Below, piece after piece: positions 17,697 through 28,000 of a stretch of 56,889 nt of DNA; positions within the stretch are counted from its first letter, which is position 1, and each line of letters begins with the position of its first letter. The position numbers and the translations under genes were made by a program. This DNA is from Candidatus Corynebacterium avicola (GTDB taxonomy: Bacteria > Actinomycetota > Actinomycetes > Mycobacteriales > Mycobacteriaceae), in the NCBI GenBank assembly GCA_019114135.1, contig DXGC01000072.1, positions 1 to 56,889 on the forward strand. Direction: 5' to 3'. The notes below the pieces were generated by a model. It worked only from the letters and a program-made list of their open reading frames with translations, was not told the DNA's origin and searched no databases.

Positions 17697-18719
17697 ATGA
17701 CCAAGGTAATGACCCCCTACGAGGCCTTCGAACTGGAGATGTGGAGCCTGCGCAACGCCCGGGAACGCCACGCCACCGTGCCGATCCTGCTCGACTTCGC
17801 CGTGCGGCAACGCTCGCTCACCTTGCCGGACGCGATCGAGGCCACCATGCAGATCTTCCGGCGTTACCGCTCGCGCTACCGGCACAACGCTGAGGTCACG
17901 TCCCGGTCCGCGCAGCTGGTGCCGGAAATCGAGGCCTACTCCAACGGCTACCGCGCCTCCGACGGGGCTGCGCGGGTGGAGCTGCGGGAGCCGTACGTGC
18001 TGGACATCGACCTGATCGCCGACGTGGAGGACGCCGGTTTCGGACGCCCCGAAGCCCCGGTCCTGGACGGCACCGAGGCCTGGTCGCACCTGATGGCCCG
18101 GCTCGGTGACATTGGCATGGAGGTGGACTTCCACGACAACCCGGATGTGGTGGAACGCACCGGGCCTTACACGCTGAACGTGCACACGGCCGTGCCCGGG
18201 TCGGTGCCGCCGGTGGACCTGGACACGGCGAATGCCTGGTACGTGCTGCGCCTGGCACCCGAGCTCGGCGGTGGACGGGTCGACGGCAATGCCGGCGCGG
18301 TCATCGCCGAGGTACTGGGGCACATCTTCACCGGACATGCGCCGCAGGTGTGGTCGGATCCGCGGACCTGGGAGGAGGACGACTCCCCCTGGCCGCCGGG
18401 GACGCCGACGACGAGTCACTGGTGGATGCCATCTCGACTGGTGGACCCTGACCTGCTGACCAGCCGACACTTCACCGAGATCCAGGCGCAGGAGGCGATG
18501 GTCGCAGGGATGGTGGGCATGGCTCGTGCCGGTCTGCTGCACCACCTGCCTGACTCCGGCGAGATGGGCGCGGTGGACGGCATCCCGAAGGAGTTCCGGT
18601 GGGAGCGGGTGTTCGCCGCGGCGTCCGACATCGAGGAGCTGCTGACCGGACGGATGCCGCAGCGGATGGTCTACCCGCCGGCCGACGACCGGCGGACGCG
18701 GGACCTCAACGAGCCGTGA
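17697..18719 (+). CDS. Hypothetical protein
   Basis: 340 residues, no signal peptide or membrane segment. A strong ribosome-binding site (ggaggt, 17682-17687) precedes ATG 17697. An N-terminal helical region of about 60 residues is rich in Arg and Glu (YEAFELEMWSLRNARERH, FRRYRSRYRH). The middle (about 95-180) looks like mixed alpha/beta sequence (VELREPYVLDIDLIADVED, MEVDFHDNPDV), and the C-terminal half is Trp- and Pro-rich. I do not recognise a family. It is separated from tag by 54 bp and may be co-transcribed or independent. Confidence 0.7.
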   Translation: MTKVMTPYEAFELEMWSLRNARERHATVPILLDFAVRQRSLTLPDAIEATMQIFRRYRSRYRHNAEVTSRSAQLVPEIEAYSNGYRASDGAARVELREPYVLDIDLIADVEDAGFGRPEAPVLDGTEAWSHLMARLGDIGMEVDFHDNPDVVERTGPYTLNVHTAVPGSVPPVDLDTANAWYVLRLAPELGGGRVDGNAGAVIAEVLGHIFTGHAPQVWSDPRTWEEDDSPWPPGTPTTSHWWMPSRLVDPDLLTSRHFTEIQAQEAMVAGMVGMARAGLLHHLPDSGEMGAVDGIPKEFRWERVFAAASDIEELLTGRMPQRMVYPPADDRRTRDLNEP

Positions 18720-18725
18720 CTTGAG

Positions 18726-19637
18726 TCAGACCGGGAAGCTGACTCCGGTGAGCTCCTCGGAGACCTCCCAGAGTCTGCTCTGGATGTCCTGGTTGTAGGA
18801 CTGCGGGGTGGAGGCGACAACCTCCGGGTGCCCCTTGATCTCTCCGGGGCCGGCCGGGCCGTAGTACTGCCCGCCCAGCACCGCGGGATCGGTGGCGGCG
18901 CGGAGGCTCGGCAGCGCGCCGAGCTCCGGGGACTGCAGGAAGACCGGAGCGACGGCCTTGGTCGTCTTCATCAGGCCCTGCGGGAGGTGGCGCATGAGTT
19001 CGGTGTTCGACATGCCGGGGTGTGCCGCCACGGAGACGGTGTTGGTCTGCTGCTGGAGGCGACGCTGCAGCTCATAGCCGAACATGAGGTTCGCCAGCTT
19101 GGACTGTCCGTAGGCGGCGATGCGGTCGTACTCCCGGCTCTCCCACTGCAGGTCGTCGAAAGCGATCTTGGCCTTCATCTTGTGGGCGATGCTGGACACC
19201 GTCACCACGCGGGAGTTCTCCACGGGGAGGACCAGGTCCAGGGTCTGCGCGGTCCAGGCGAAGTGCCCCAGGTGGTTCGTGCCGAACTGGAGCTCGAAAC
19301 CGTCGGCGGTGGTCTGCTTCGGCGGGTACATCACCCCGGCGTTGTTGATCAGCAGGTCGACCTGGTCGACCAGGTTGTGGAGTTCGGCGGCGGCAGTCTT
19401 GACGGACTCGAGGGAGCCGAGGTCCAGGGGTAGGACGGAGATCTCACCGGTGGTGGCCTTGTCCCTGATCGCGGAGGCGGCCTGCTCCCCCTTGTCGGTG
19501 TTGCGGACGGCGAGAACGACACTGGCGCCCCTCTCCGCGAGCACACGGGCGGTCTCGAAACCGAGGCCGGTGTTGGCACCGGTGACGACGGCGGTGCGTC
19601 CTGTCTGGTCGGGGACGTTGTCTTCGTTCCACTTCAT
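18726..19637 (-). CDS. Short-chain dehydrogenase/reductase (retinol dehydrogenase-like)
   Basis: 303 residues from ATG 19637, chosen because AAGGAGA lies just upstream; longer frames extend beyond it without a start signal. Seen: cofactor motif TGANTGLG, D-L at LPLDLGS, NNAG, active-site serine in VTVSSIAH, and the YGQSK catalytic Tyr-Lys pair. The NADP-preferring pattern is suggested by AVRNTDKG. Related proteins reduce aldehydes, ketones or retinoids; the substrate here is unknown. It converges with the hypothetical gene at 17697. Confidence 0.9.
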   Translation of the reverse strand: MKWNEDNVPDQTGRTAVVTGANTGLGFETARVLAERGASVVLAVRNTDKGEQAASAIRDKATTGEISVLPLDLGSLESVKTAAAELHNLVDQVDLLINNAGVMYPPKQTTADGFELQFGTNHLGHFAWTAQTLDLVLPVENSRVVTVSSIAHKMKAKIAFDDLQWESREYDRIAAYGQSKLANLMFGYELQRRLQQQTNTVSVAAHPGMSNTELMRHLPQGLMKTTKAVAPVFLQSPELGALPSLRAATDPAVLGGQYYGPAGPGEIKGHPEVVASTPQSYNQDIQSRLWEVSEELTGVSFPV

Positions 19638-19903
19638 ACGGTTCTCCTTGGGTTGCCGGGTGCACTGGCGGGCGTCCCCCAAGGTAGGCCACCTGCCGGG
19701 GAGCGTGCAGTGAGCGGCGATGACGGCGATTACCCTGCCGGGGCGTCCTGCTGGTAGTGTCTTCCAAGTTGACCCGCGACCATTCGTGGCGTGCACACCG
19801 CAATCGGCAGGACCTTGGGTCGGTTGTCAGAGATCGTGTGTACGGCTCACCCGGGTGGAAGTGGCGAACGCACAGTATTCACGTTCAGAAAGAGGTAAGC
19901 CCC

Positions 19904-20170
19904 ATGGCTAACATCAAGCAGCAGAAGAAGCGCGTCCTCACCAACGAGGCCGCACGCCAGCGTAACCAGTCGGTCCGCGCCCGCCTGCGCACCGAGACCC
20001 GCAAGTTCAACGCCGCCATCGAGGCCGGCGACAAGGCTGCCGCCGAGACCCAGCTGCGCGTCGTCTCCCGTCTGTTCGATAAGGCTGCCACCAAGGGAGT
20101 CATCCACAAGAACAACGCCGCCAACAAGAAGTCCGGCCTGGCTGCCCAGCTGAACAAGCTCGAGGGCTAG
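19904..20170 (+). CDS. rpsT: 30S ribosomal protein S20
   Basis: 88 residues with the S20 start [10 protein letters not shown], the NxSxRAR region ([15 protein letters not shown]) and the C-terminal [14 protein letters not shown] motif. It binds 16S rRNA during early small-subunit assembly. AGAGGT lies 8 bases before ATG 19904. A strong hairpin terminator follows. Confidence 0.98.
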   Translation: MANIKQQKKRVLTNEAARQRNQSVRARLRTETRKFNAAIEAGDKAAAETQLRVVSRLFDKAATKGVIHKNNAANKKSGLAAQLNKLEG

Positions 20171-20186
20171 TCTGCACTTCTCGAAG

Positions 20187-20224
20187 AACACCCTCTGGTC
20201 ATCACCGACCAGGGGGTGTTTTCG
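20187..20224 (+). terminator. Rho-independent terminator of rpsT
   Basis: Inverted repeat aacaccctctggtc / gaccagggggtgtt around the loop atcacc, followed by a T run (tttt). It closes the rpsT transcript and isolates the defence-like operon downstream. Confidence 0.9.
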
Positions 20225-20340
20225 CGCACCCCGGGAAGTGGGGAGAACTCCTCATCACCCTGCAGTGCCACCCCTCACCGTGCCATAGTTTTCCTTAAGG
20301 TAAATCTTCCTCTTGGAACCTAGAAAGGCCGAAACCCGTC

Positions 20341-22089
20341 ATGGCTTCCGCTTCTTCCAACGGCAACGGAATCACCCTCACTCTCCCATCCACTGGTCGT
20401 CCAGATCATGCCCAGTGGCGGATGGCCGCATTCTCGCTCGCGTTCCCGGTCCCACCTTCTAACCTCCCTGATCAACTACGTTCCCATAGGATCATCGAAC
20501 TCGGAGAACCGTGGAATCGTGGCCGTTTTCCTGGTGTGTCAGAAATCGAAGTCCCCACGACCACGGGCGACGAAGATCCGACGGCAACGCACAGAGCACT
20601 GACCTCTGCGTCAGAGAGCTGGTTCGCTTCACCGTTGAAGGAGTCGGTCGGAGCAGGAAAGAACACAGCTCATGTCGCACACCACCGTGATCTCGGCGAA
20701 ACCTGCACACTCGTCGCCGAGAAGAGCACGGGCGATTCAGCAACCATTCGTCTGGCTGGCACTGAGTTCCTCCAGTTCCGTGGAGGACGGTTCCACGATG
20801 CCGACGACCGGCAGATCGAACTCGGCACCGATTATCTGGTCTTGCACATCATCGTCGAGAACTGCTCATCGGCAATGCTGGAATTCGTCTCCCTCGCCTT
20901 GCACCGCCCCTACCGGAAACCAGGGCAGTTCAAGCTGACTACCGCACCTGGTTCCACGGTCGACCCGGCAGGCAGCACCAGGTTGCTCGAGGTCTTCCTC
21001 AACACTGCAGCGAGGGATTTCTCTGCGGGCCTGCCCGAATCTTCGAAGGATGCGGATGTGTCTTTCGCCGCGACCAGGGGCGGATACCTGAAAGGTGACA
21101 GTCATGCGGGCACCCTCCATGAAGGTCCCGAGGCATTTCACCGGATCGTCGGGAGCCGCACAATCCGCAGTGTCAGCGCAGTCCCGTATGACTGCCCCCT
21201 CGGTAAACCGACGCACTTCGAGGACACCGACACGTCCGGAAATGGATGCTGGTCCCCCGCCGACATGTGGGCGTGGTCGCTGAGCGCAGGCAGTGACGGG
21301 TTCGTCGAAGGCACGCCCGATCCGTGCTGCGACTCAGGGAAGGACCTGCTCTTCGGGAACTACCTGCACTGGGCAATGGCAGCATCCCCCAGCGGTATCG
21401 CAGCGGTGCGCCGCTCCCCTGCCAACGACTGTGACACGAAACCCTGGAGGTTGACCTCCACCCACTTCCTGGACCTGATGATCCTTGTCCATCGGTCGCG
21501 CGAGTTTCTCCAGCAGCTCAGCCACAGACTGCGAGAATTCACGCTGAAGCTCCCCGAAAAGGTCCAGGAGATCGAGGACTCGGACGCCGCCTCCAAGAAC
21601 ATGAGCTATCTGGAGGAGCAATCGGAACGTTTCGGCCACATCCAGTCCGACCTTCTGTTCCTACGGGACCACCTGTGGTTCGATACCGTGCCTGACCATG
21701 AGATGGGGACCCGCGTCTTGCAGGCCTATCGGGCGGAGACCGGCGTGACCGAACGATACGACGACATCGTTTCGGAGATCTCGCTACGTAAGGACGTCTA
21801 CACCATCCTTGACCAGTCGGTACGTCTGCAACTGCAACAACGACGTACCGCACTCGAGAAGGAACACGCCGAACTCGAGAAAGCGGAGGACAAACGGCTC
21901 GCCGCCCAGAACACCAACCGCAATCTACTCATCGGTGCCTGTGGTGTCGCCTTCGCGATTCCTGGGGTCTTTCAGATGAGTCCATGGGTCGACACCTGGG
22001 GCGGCTTCGGGCTGACGCTCGTCATTGTTGTGGTTGTGGTCGCCGGAATGTTCGCCGTGTACCACCGTTCGAAGAACGGGAACCGGTAG
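20341..22089 (+). CDS. Unknown protein with C-terminal coiled coil and two membrane helices (CorA-like layout); first gene of the defence-like operon
   Basis: 582 residues. The N-terminal 380 residues are soluble-looking mixed alpha/beta sequence that I cannot assign (landmarks: YLVLHIIVENCSSAMLEFVSL about 185-205, PYDCPLGKP about 285). From about 385 to 520 the protein is strongly helical and charged, with heptad-like stretches (QQLSHRLREF, RTALEKEHAELEKAEDKR). Two membrane helices close it: LLIGACGVAFAIPGVFQM (about 527-545) and FGLTLVIVVVVVAGMFAVYH (about 555-574), with a short basic cytoplasmic tail. This long-helix plus two-helix hairpin is the layout of CorA-type channels, but the GMN signature is replaced by QMS. 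AGAAAGG lies 12 bases before ATG 20341. It is followed after 67 bp by the AddB-like gene. A membrane effector role is inferred. Confidence 0.8.
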   Translation: MASASSNGNGITLTLPSTGRPDHAQWRMAAFSLAFPVPPSNLPDQLRSHRIIELGEPWNRGRFPGVSEIEVPTTTGDEDPTATHRALTSASESWFASPLKESVGAGKNTAHVAHHRDLGETCTLVAEKSTGDSATIRLAGTEFLQFRGGRFHDADDRQIELGTDYLVLHIIVENCSSAMLEFVSLALHRPYRKPGQFKLTTAPGSTVDPAGSTRLLEVFLNTAARDFSAGLPESSKDADVSFAATRGGYLKGDSHAGTLHEGPEAFHRIVGSRTIRSVSAVPYDCPLGKPTHFEDTDTSGNGCWSPADMWAWSLSAGSDGFVEGTPDPCCDSGKDLLFGNYLHWAMAASPSGIAAVRRSPANDCDTKPWRLTSTHFLDLMILVHRSREFLQQLSHRLREFTLKLPEKVQEIEDSDAASKNMSYLEEQSERFGHIQSDLLFLRDHLWFDTVPDHEMGTRVLQAYRAETGVTERYDDIVSEISLRKDVYTILDQSVRLQLQQRRTALEKEHAELEKAEDKRLAAQNTNRNLLIGACGVAFAIPGVFQMSPWVDTWGGFGLTLVIVVVVVAGMFAVYHRSKNGNR

Positions 22090-22156
22090 TCGACATTCCG
22101 TGTCCGACCCCTCCGATAGTCTGACGACGACAACAAACCACGTGAGGATTCACCAC

Positions 22157-25084
22157 ATGCACATCACCTTCGGATGGAGTTACGACGGCGCCCGCTGGTC
22201 GAACACCACCACACCCTCCACACTCGGCCGGGTCACCGTCGGACCGGCGACACTGGTCGACATTCTCGCCACCCGGTTCGCCCTCACCCGACCCGAAGTC
22301 GACGGTGCCCGTCGTATGCTCGCATACAGGTCGGCGCTGGTCACCGTCGTCGACGAGCTGGACGCTGCCGCAGCACCGGGCAGCTCCCCCTGGCCGGTCG
22401 CCAGTACGCGCATCGACCCCTGGGCCGTCGCCCAGTCACTGCTGACCTGGCGCGACGAGCTCATTCAGGGTGGCTGGGACCCGGCCTCCGCCGGCGCGCA
22501 GGACGAGATCCCGGAGCGGCTCGGGGTCCTCGCCAGGATCGAGGCACAGCTCCCCGCCCGTCCCGGATGGGCACCCGGTTCCGCCGATGCCCTGCGCGAG
22601 GTGGACGCGGTAATCACCGAGCTGACTGCGACTGGAGCTGCGTGGCCGACCGGTATCGACGCCATCACCGTCGTGGGCGAGCGGAGCAGCCTTCCGCGGA
22701 TCTGGCGCCGTATCTTCGATGGGCTGGAGGTTCTCGGCGTCGAGATCACCGAGAACGTCGATCCCACTCCCCTCGCCGGGTTCGTCATCATGACCTCCGA
22801 CACCGAATGGGATGCTGCGCCGGCAACCGCGCGGATGTTGCAGGACCTCAGCGAGGCGGGCAGGAAGCACACTGTGTTGTCCACCCAGTCCACCAGCCTG
22901 CTCGACCGCGAGCTGGTGAGGATCGGCGAGAGCCCGATCGGGGTCAACACCCGCCACAGCTCCCCGCTCAGCGACGTCATCCCGGTGTTTCTCCGGGCCA
23001 TGACCAAGCCCTACGACGTCCATGCCCTGGTGGACCTACTGAACATCTCCATTCCCGTCGAATTCTTCGAGGGTAAGGACGTTGCGCCGTGTGAGACTCA
23101 CGGCGAGGACGGCTTCATCGACGGACACCAGGACTGCGACGACTGCGCCAACTACGACGCAGCACCATCGAAGTACCACACGATGATGTTCCCCATCATT
23201 CCGATCCAGTTGCACCACCGGCTGACTTCGGCGCTGAACGAACAGCCCGGAATCGGTGGTCCCGCGTGGATGGAGGCAGTTGAAAAGGCGCTCGAAAGAG
23301 TGGACGACCCCGTCCAGTCCGCGCAGATCCGTGAGTTCGACCAGCTGATCCGCACGACCCCGTTGGAGGATCACCCCGACACCGAAGACCACGACGGTGG
23401 TTATGACACTGCGCTGATCGAGACGCACCTGCTCTGGCTGACCACGCAGCTCGCACGCTACAACCGGGACGGCAACGATGCCACGCAGGTCATCGCACAG
23501 GTCGACCGGGTCATCGACCTGATCACCGAAATGGGTGCGCAGATCAGTGCGCAGGAACTCGACCAGATCATCACCGCCGTCACCGACACCGGTGGACTCA
23601 GTGTCCGCACTGAACTGTCGGAGCACCGCGACGTCGTGACGAACCCCGGCCAACTCGGCGGCGGCACCGCCCAGGTCATCTGGTGGTTGCCCGTGGACGA
23701 CACCCCGGTCCTGAACGAACGCCTCCGCCCGGCGGAAAGCGCCTGGTTGGAGCAGACCGGTGTGGATCTTCCCTCACGGGAGTCCATCGCGCGACTCACC
23801 CTGGACAGCCAACTGCGGGCACTGCACGATCGCGAGCACATCACCGTCATCCTGCCGTCCCGCGTCGGTGGTGAAACAGCATCCGAACACCCGACCCTCG
23901 CCTTCCTGCGGCACAACCTGAAGAGGCAGGGTTACGACGTCGCCTCCGGTTCTGCCGAGCTGACGGCCGGGCAATCCCTCTCCCCTGAGCCGATGCCCCT
24001 CACCCCGCCTGATCCGTTATACCGAGAATTCACGCCGAACGACAGTCTGCTGCCGTCCAGCGCCAGCTACTCGCAGTGGGAGAAGCTCCTGCTGCACCCG
24101 CTGGAGTGGCTGCTGGGGCGCAGATTGGGGATTGAAGGCGGATCCCTGGCGGACGTCCCCTCCGGCAACCGCATGGTCGGAACCTGGCTCCACGCCGTGG
24201 TCGAGGACATCGTCAACGGTCAGCTCGCCGACAACGACGGTGAGCCGGTGACCGTCCACACCACCGGTGCCGATGTGCAGGCCAAACTCGCCGACTCCGC
24301 GCCGCACTACGCCTCTGAACTTCTCCTCCCCGGCCGGCAACGGGAACTCGCTACCTTCCTGTCCATCGCCGAGCGGTCCATCAACGGGCTGTTCACCGCC
24401 CTCGCCGACGCCGGAATCCGGGTCAGAGCCGTAGAGGGTGCGATCGACGCCAAGGTCACCGGGTGCCGCGGTGCCGACGACGAACTGCCATTGAAGGGAT
24501 TCCGCGACATGGATGTGATCATGGCCGACGGAACCCCCGGCGTGATCGACCTGAAGTACACCTTCTCCAAGAAGAAGTACCGGGAACTGATCGAGTCCGG
24601 TATGGCACTGCAGCTCGCTGTCTACGCCAAGTCCGTGGCGGTCGAGCACGACCTGACGACACTGGCCGATGTACCCGTCGCCTACTTCTCGCTGCACGGC
24701 AATCGCTTCGACACCTCCGACGCCCGGTTCTTCGAGTCCGAGAGCACCGCCCATGGTGAAGTTCTGGAGGTCTCAGCATCCGACTCTGGTGGAGCTGACA
24801 CCGACGAACTGTGGCAGCGGGCCGTCGCCGGGCTGAACGCGGTCATCGTCGGATTCCGCAAGGGACAGGTCACCGACCTCGGCAACCTGGTCAACCGGGC
24901 CGACTGGCAACAGTTCGAGAAGCCGAAGAAGGGCGAGAGTCCCGCCTCCCCCTTCGACGACGAGGAGACCGAAGCCTTCCAGAGTGACCTCGAATGGGTC
25001 CGCACCCACGGGTTCTTCCCGGAGGACAACGCAAAGCACACCGAGTTTTCCATCATCACCGGCGCCGCAGGAGACTTCGCATGA
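22157..25084 (+). CDS. AddB-like protein with PD-(D/E)xK nuclease domain
   Basis: 975 residues from ATG 22157 (GAGG upstream). The N-terminal 650 residues resemble an inactivated helicase scaffold as in AddB/AdnA (ITVVGERSSLPRIWRRIF; FVIMTSDTEWDAAPATARMLQDL split by family motif positions; VHALVDLLNISI). The C-terminal nuclease has H679 (GTWLHAVVED), D786 (FRDMDVIM), D798-x-K800 (VIDLKYTF) and Q819 (ALQLAVYAK), the RecB-family set. The iron-sulfur cysteines that usually bracket AddB nucleases are absent. Instead a Cys/His cluster (C312, H315, C327, C330) sits in an acidic loop. Its stop overlaps the start of the helicase gene (ATGA), implying coupled translation and a heterodimer. Confidence 0.88.
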   Translation: MHITFGWSYDGARWSNTTTPSTLGRVTVGPATLVDILATRFALTRPEVDGARRMLAYRSALVTVVDELDAAAAPGSSPWPVASTRIDPWAVAQSLLTWRDELIQGGWDPASAGAQDEIPERLGVLARIEAQLPARPGWAPGSADALREVDAVITELTATGAAWPTGIDAITVVGERSSLPRIWRRIFDGLEVLGVEITENVDPTPLAGFVIMTSDTEWDAAPATARMLQDLSEAGRKHTVLSTQSTSLLDRELVRIGESPIGVNTRHSSPLSDVIPVFLRAMTKPYDVHALVDLLNISIPVEFFEGKDVAPCETHGEDGFIDGHQDCDDCANYDAAPSKYHTMMFPIIPIQLHHRLTSALNEQPGIGGPAWMEAVEKALERVDDPVQSAQIREFDQLIRTTPLEDHPDTEDHDGGYDTALIETHLLWLTTQLARYNRDGNDATQVIAQVDRVIDLITEMGAQISAQELDQIITAVTDTGGLSVRTELSEHRDVVTNPGQLGGGTAQVIWWLPVDDTPVLNERLRPAESAWLEQTGVDLPSRESIARLTLDSQLRALHDREHITVILPSRVGGETASEHPTLAFLRHNLKRQGYDVASGSAELTAGQSLSPEPMPLTPPDPLYREFTPNDSLLPSSASYSQWEKLLLHPLEWLLGRRLGIEGGSLADVPSGNRMVGTWLHAVVEDIVNGQLADNDGEPVTVHTTGADVQAKLADSAPHYASELLLPGRQRELATFLSIAERSINGLFTALADAGIRVRAVEGAIDAKVTGCRGADDELPLKGFRDMDVIMADGTPGVIDLKYTFSKKKYRELIESGMALQLAVYAKSVAVEHDLTTLADVPVAYFSLHGNRFDTSDARFFESESTAHGEVLEVSASDSGGADTDELWQRAVAGLNAVIVGFRKGQVTDLGNLVNRADWQQFEKPKKGESPASPFDDEETEAFQSDLEWVRTHGFFPEDNAKHTEFSIITGAAGDFA

Positions 25085-28000
25085 GCACCCCCTCGAACTG
25101 GACGATCATCAAGGCCTCCGCAGGATCCGGCAAGACCTATCGGCTGACGGAGATCCTCACCGAACGACTCAGCGGCGCACCAGGCGCTGAAAGCACCGGT
25201 CACCAACTGCATCCCTCCGAGATCATCGCCACCACTTTCACCCGGGCGGCCGCCGCAGAGCTGAAGGACCGGATCCGCGGGACGCTCGTCGACCGAGGCA
25301 TGCTCGACGCCGCCGCAGCGATGCAGACCGCACTGATCGGCACGGTGAACTCGGTGACCGGACGCATCCTCACCGACTTCGCCCTCGACGCCGGTCGTTC
25401 CCCCGAACTGTCAGTGCTCACCGAGCAGACCCAGGAGACCTCCTTTCGACTGGCCACCGACAGCATCATCGCCGAGGCCGAAGACAAGAACCGCCACCTG
25501 CTGGCCCGAACCGGGTATGACGAAGCCGACGACCGCGGCTACTACGCCACCGGGGTGAACTGGGCAGCGACCATCCGCCAGGTCATCGACCACGCCCGCG
25601 CCAACAACATCGCCGACCATGAACTGGAAGGTCTCGCCGAGACCAGTCGGGCCGGCCTCGCCGACTTCCTCGATGCCCAATCCGGAATCACCGAGCCGCT
25701 CAACACCCGCTCACTGCTCGCCGGGGCGGCACGCAGGCTGCCCGATGTCTTGGCGTCCGAGGTCGACATGGACGCGAAGAAGCCCAAGCCACTCTACGAC
25801 CGGCTTCCGAAACTACGGAGCTTCGCCAACCGCGTCGAGCGTGAAAGTGACATCCTGCCGTGGACCACCTGGCTCAAGCTCGCCGAGGGCAAGGTCCCCG
25901 GTCTAAAAGGCGACCCACTCAAGCGGATCAAGGAGACCTACGGCGATGTCGTCACCGCCGAACAGATCCTGGCCGACCCGGAACTTCGCCAGGACCTCGA
26001 CGACCTGATAACCCTGGTGTTCCGCACGGCCGCCTCCTGCATGCGCGCCTACGCCGAGTACAAGGATGCCATGGGACTGATCGACTTCACCGACCAGGAG
26101 CAGCTCACCCTGCGGCTACTTCGGGGTGTTGACGTCGACCCGGCCACCACCGCCGCCGTCCGCGAGACCCTCGCCGCCCGGTACCGGGTGCTCGTCGTCG
26201 ACGAGTTCCAGGACACCAGCCCGCTGCAGCTCGCGGTGTTCACAGAACTGGCGTCACTCGTCGATGAGGTCATCTGGGTCGGTGACCCCAAGCAGTCGAT
26301 CTACGGCTTCCGTGGCTCCGACCCCGCCTTGATGGACGAGGCCGTCCGCGCCATCACCGACCCCGACGGCATCAACGGCTCCTCGGAAACCCTCGCGCAC
26401 TCCTACCGCACCCGGCAGGCACCGCTCGACCTGTCCAACCGGCTCTTCGGCCACCTCTTCGCCGACAAAGACACCGGTAGCACCGAGGACGTGGTCCTCA
26501 CCGTCCCGGACATCCGCGCCTCCGAATACCAGCAGGACGGTCCGCTGGCCGCCGGCGAGACCATGACCTGGCCACATGATGACGGCGACGGCCGTGCCAC
26601 CAAGGACCTCTGGTACCAGCGCATCGCCGACGGACTGGAGTCCCTCGGTGAGGAACCGACGTCGGACGGCGATCTGCCACGGCGTGCGGTGTTGGTGCGG
26701 AACAACAAACACGCCGCCGAACTGCGGGACGTTCTGCGGGACCGCGGGATCTCCTGCTCCGGTGCCGGAACTCCCCTGTCCATCACCCGTGAAGGTCAGC
26801 TGGTGCGTGCCGCCTTGTTCCGGCTGATCGACCACGAGGACACCCAGGCCCTTGTCGAGATGATTGTGCTCATGCCCGACCACCCGGCCCACGAGACCTG
26901 GTTCGAGGAACTCACCGGCGCGGAAGACCGGGACGCGCGAGAGGAGCTGTTCGATGCCTGGGCCGAGGATCGGACTCTGGTGTTCCTGGATCAATTGCGT
27001 TCCCGCCTGGTCGAACTGACCGTTCCGGAGATCATCGAGGAGATCATCGATGGTCTCGACCTTCGGTTCCGCGTGGCGGCCTCTGCCTCCCCGGTGACGC
27101 GCAACGGTGCCGTCCTCGGCATACTTCAGGCTGCCGCCGACTACGTCTCCGAGCAGGAGTCAGCCGGAAAACCATCGACGACCGCCGGCTTCCTCGAGCA
27201 CCTGGACGAGGACGACACCACCTCCTCCCCAGTCACCGAGGCCGGGGCTGTTGAGATCCAGACCGTGCACCGGTCCAAGGGACTGGAGTGGGACACCGTC
27301 ATCGTCGCCCTCCCCGACGGCTGGGAGAGTTTCCAGCCCGCCGGAGTGTGGGTCCACTCCGATGAGCCCATGTCCATGGACGACCCGCTGGCCGGACGAC
27401 AGATCACCTTCTGGCCCGAGACCCTGCTGGCGCACAAGGGGGTCAAGGAGGCGCTGCTGGAGGATCCCGTCCAGATGGCACGCCGAACCTCGGACCTGCT
27501 CGAGGAACAGCGGCTGCTGTACGTCGCGATGACCCGGTCGAAGTTCCGCACCGTCCTCGCCCCGTACTCCAGCATCGGGAAATGGAAGTCTCTGAAGGAG
27601 ACAAAACTGGAGGACGAGGAGATCGCAGAGCTCACCGCCGACTCCACCCCACTGGTATTCGATAAGCAGTCCGAGCGCCCGACACCGGCCATCGCCACGG
27701 CCGCGGTGCTCGACGCGAAGCGGCAGGGCACACCGACCGACCGGGAAGTCATCCCCGCCACCTTCACCGCCAGTTCCACGCAAGCAACCGACGAGCTGAC
27801 CAGGGCCGCCACCGTGACGGTCGTCGCCGATCTCGGCGAAGCACTGATCAGCGGCGGTGGTGACGAGTGGAACAAGGTCGGTGACTGCATCCACTCCTAC
27901 CTCGCCGCCCCACTGGGGATCCTGGCCCCGGAGATGAAGCAGTCCGTCGCCTCCCGCCTGGTGGCATCCTGGGGAGTCGGCGACAAGGTCACCGCCGCCC

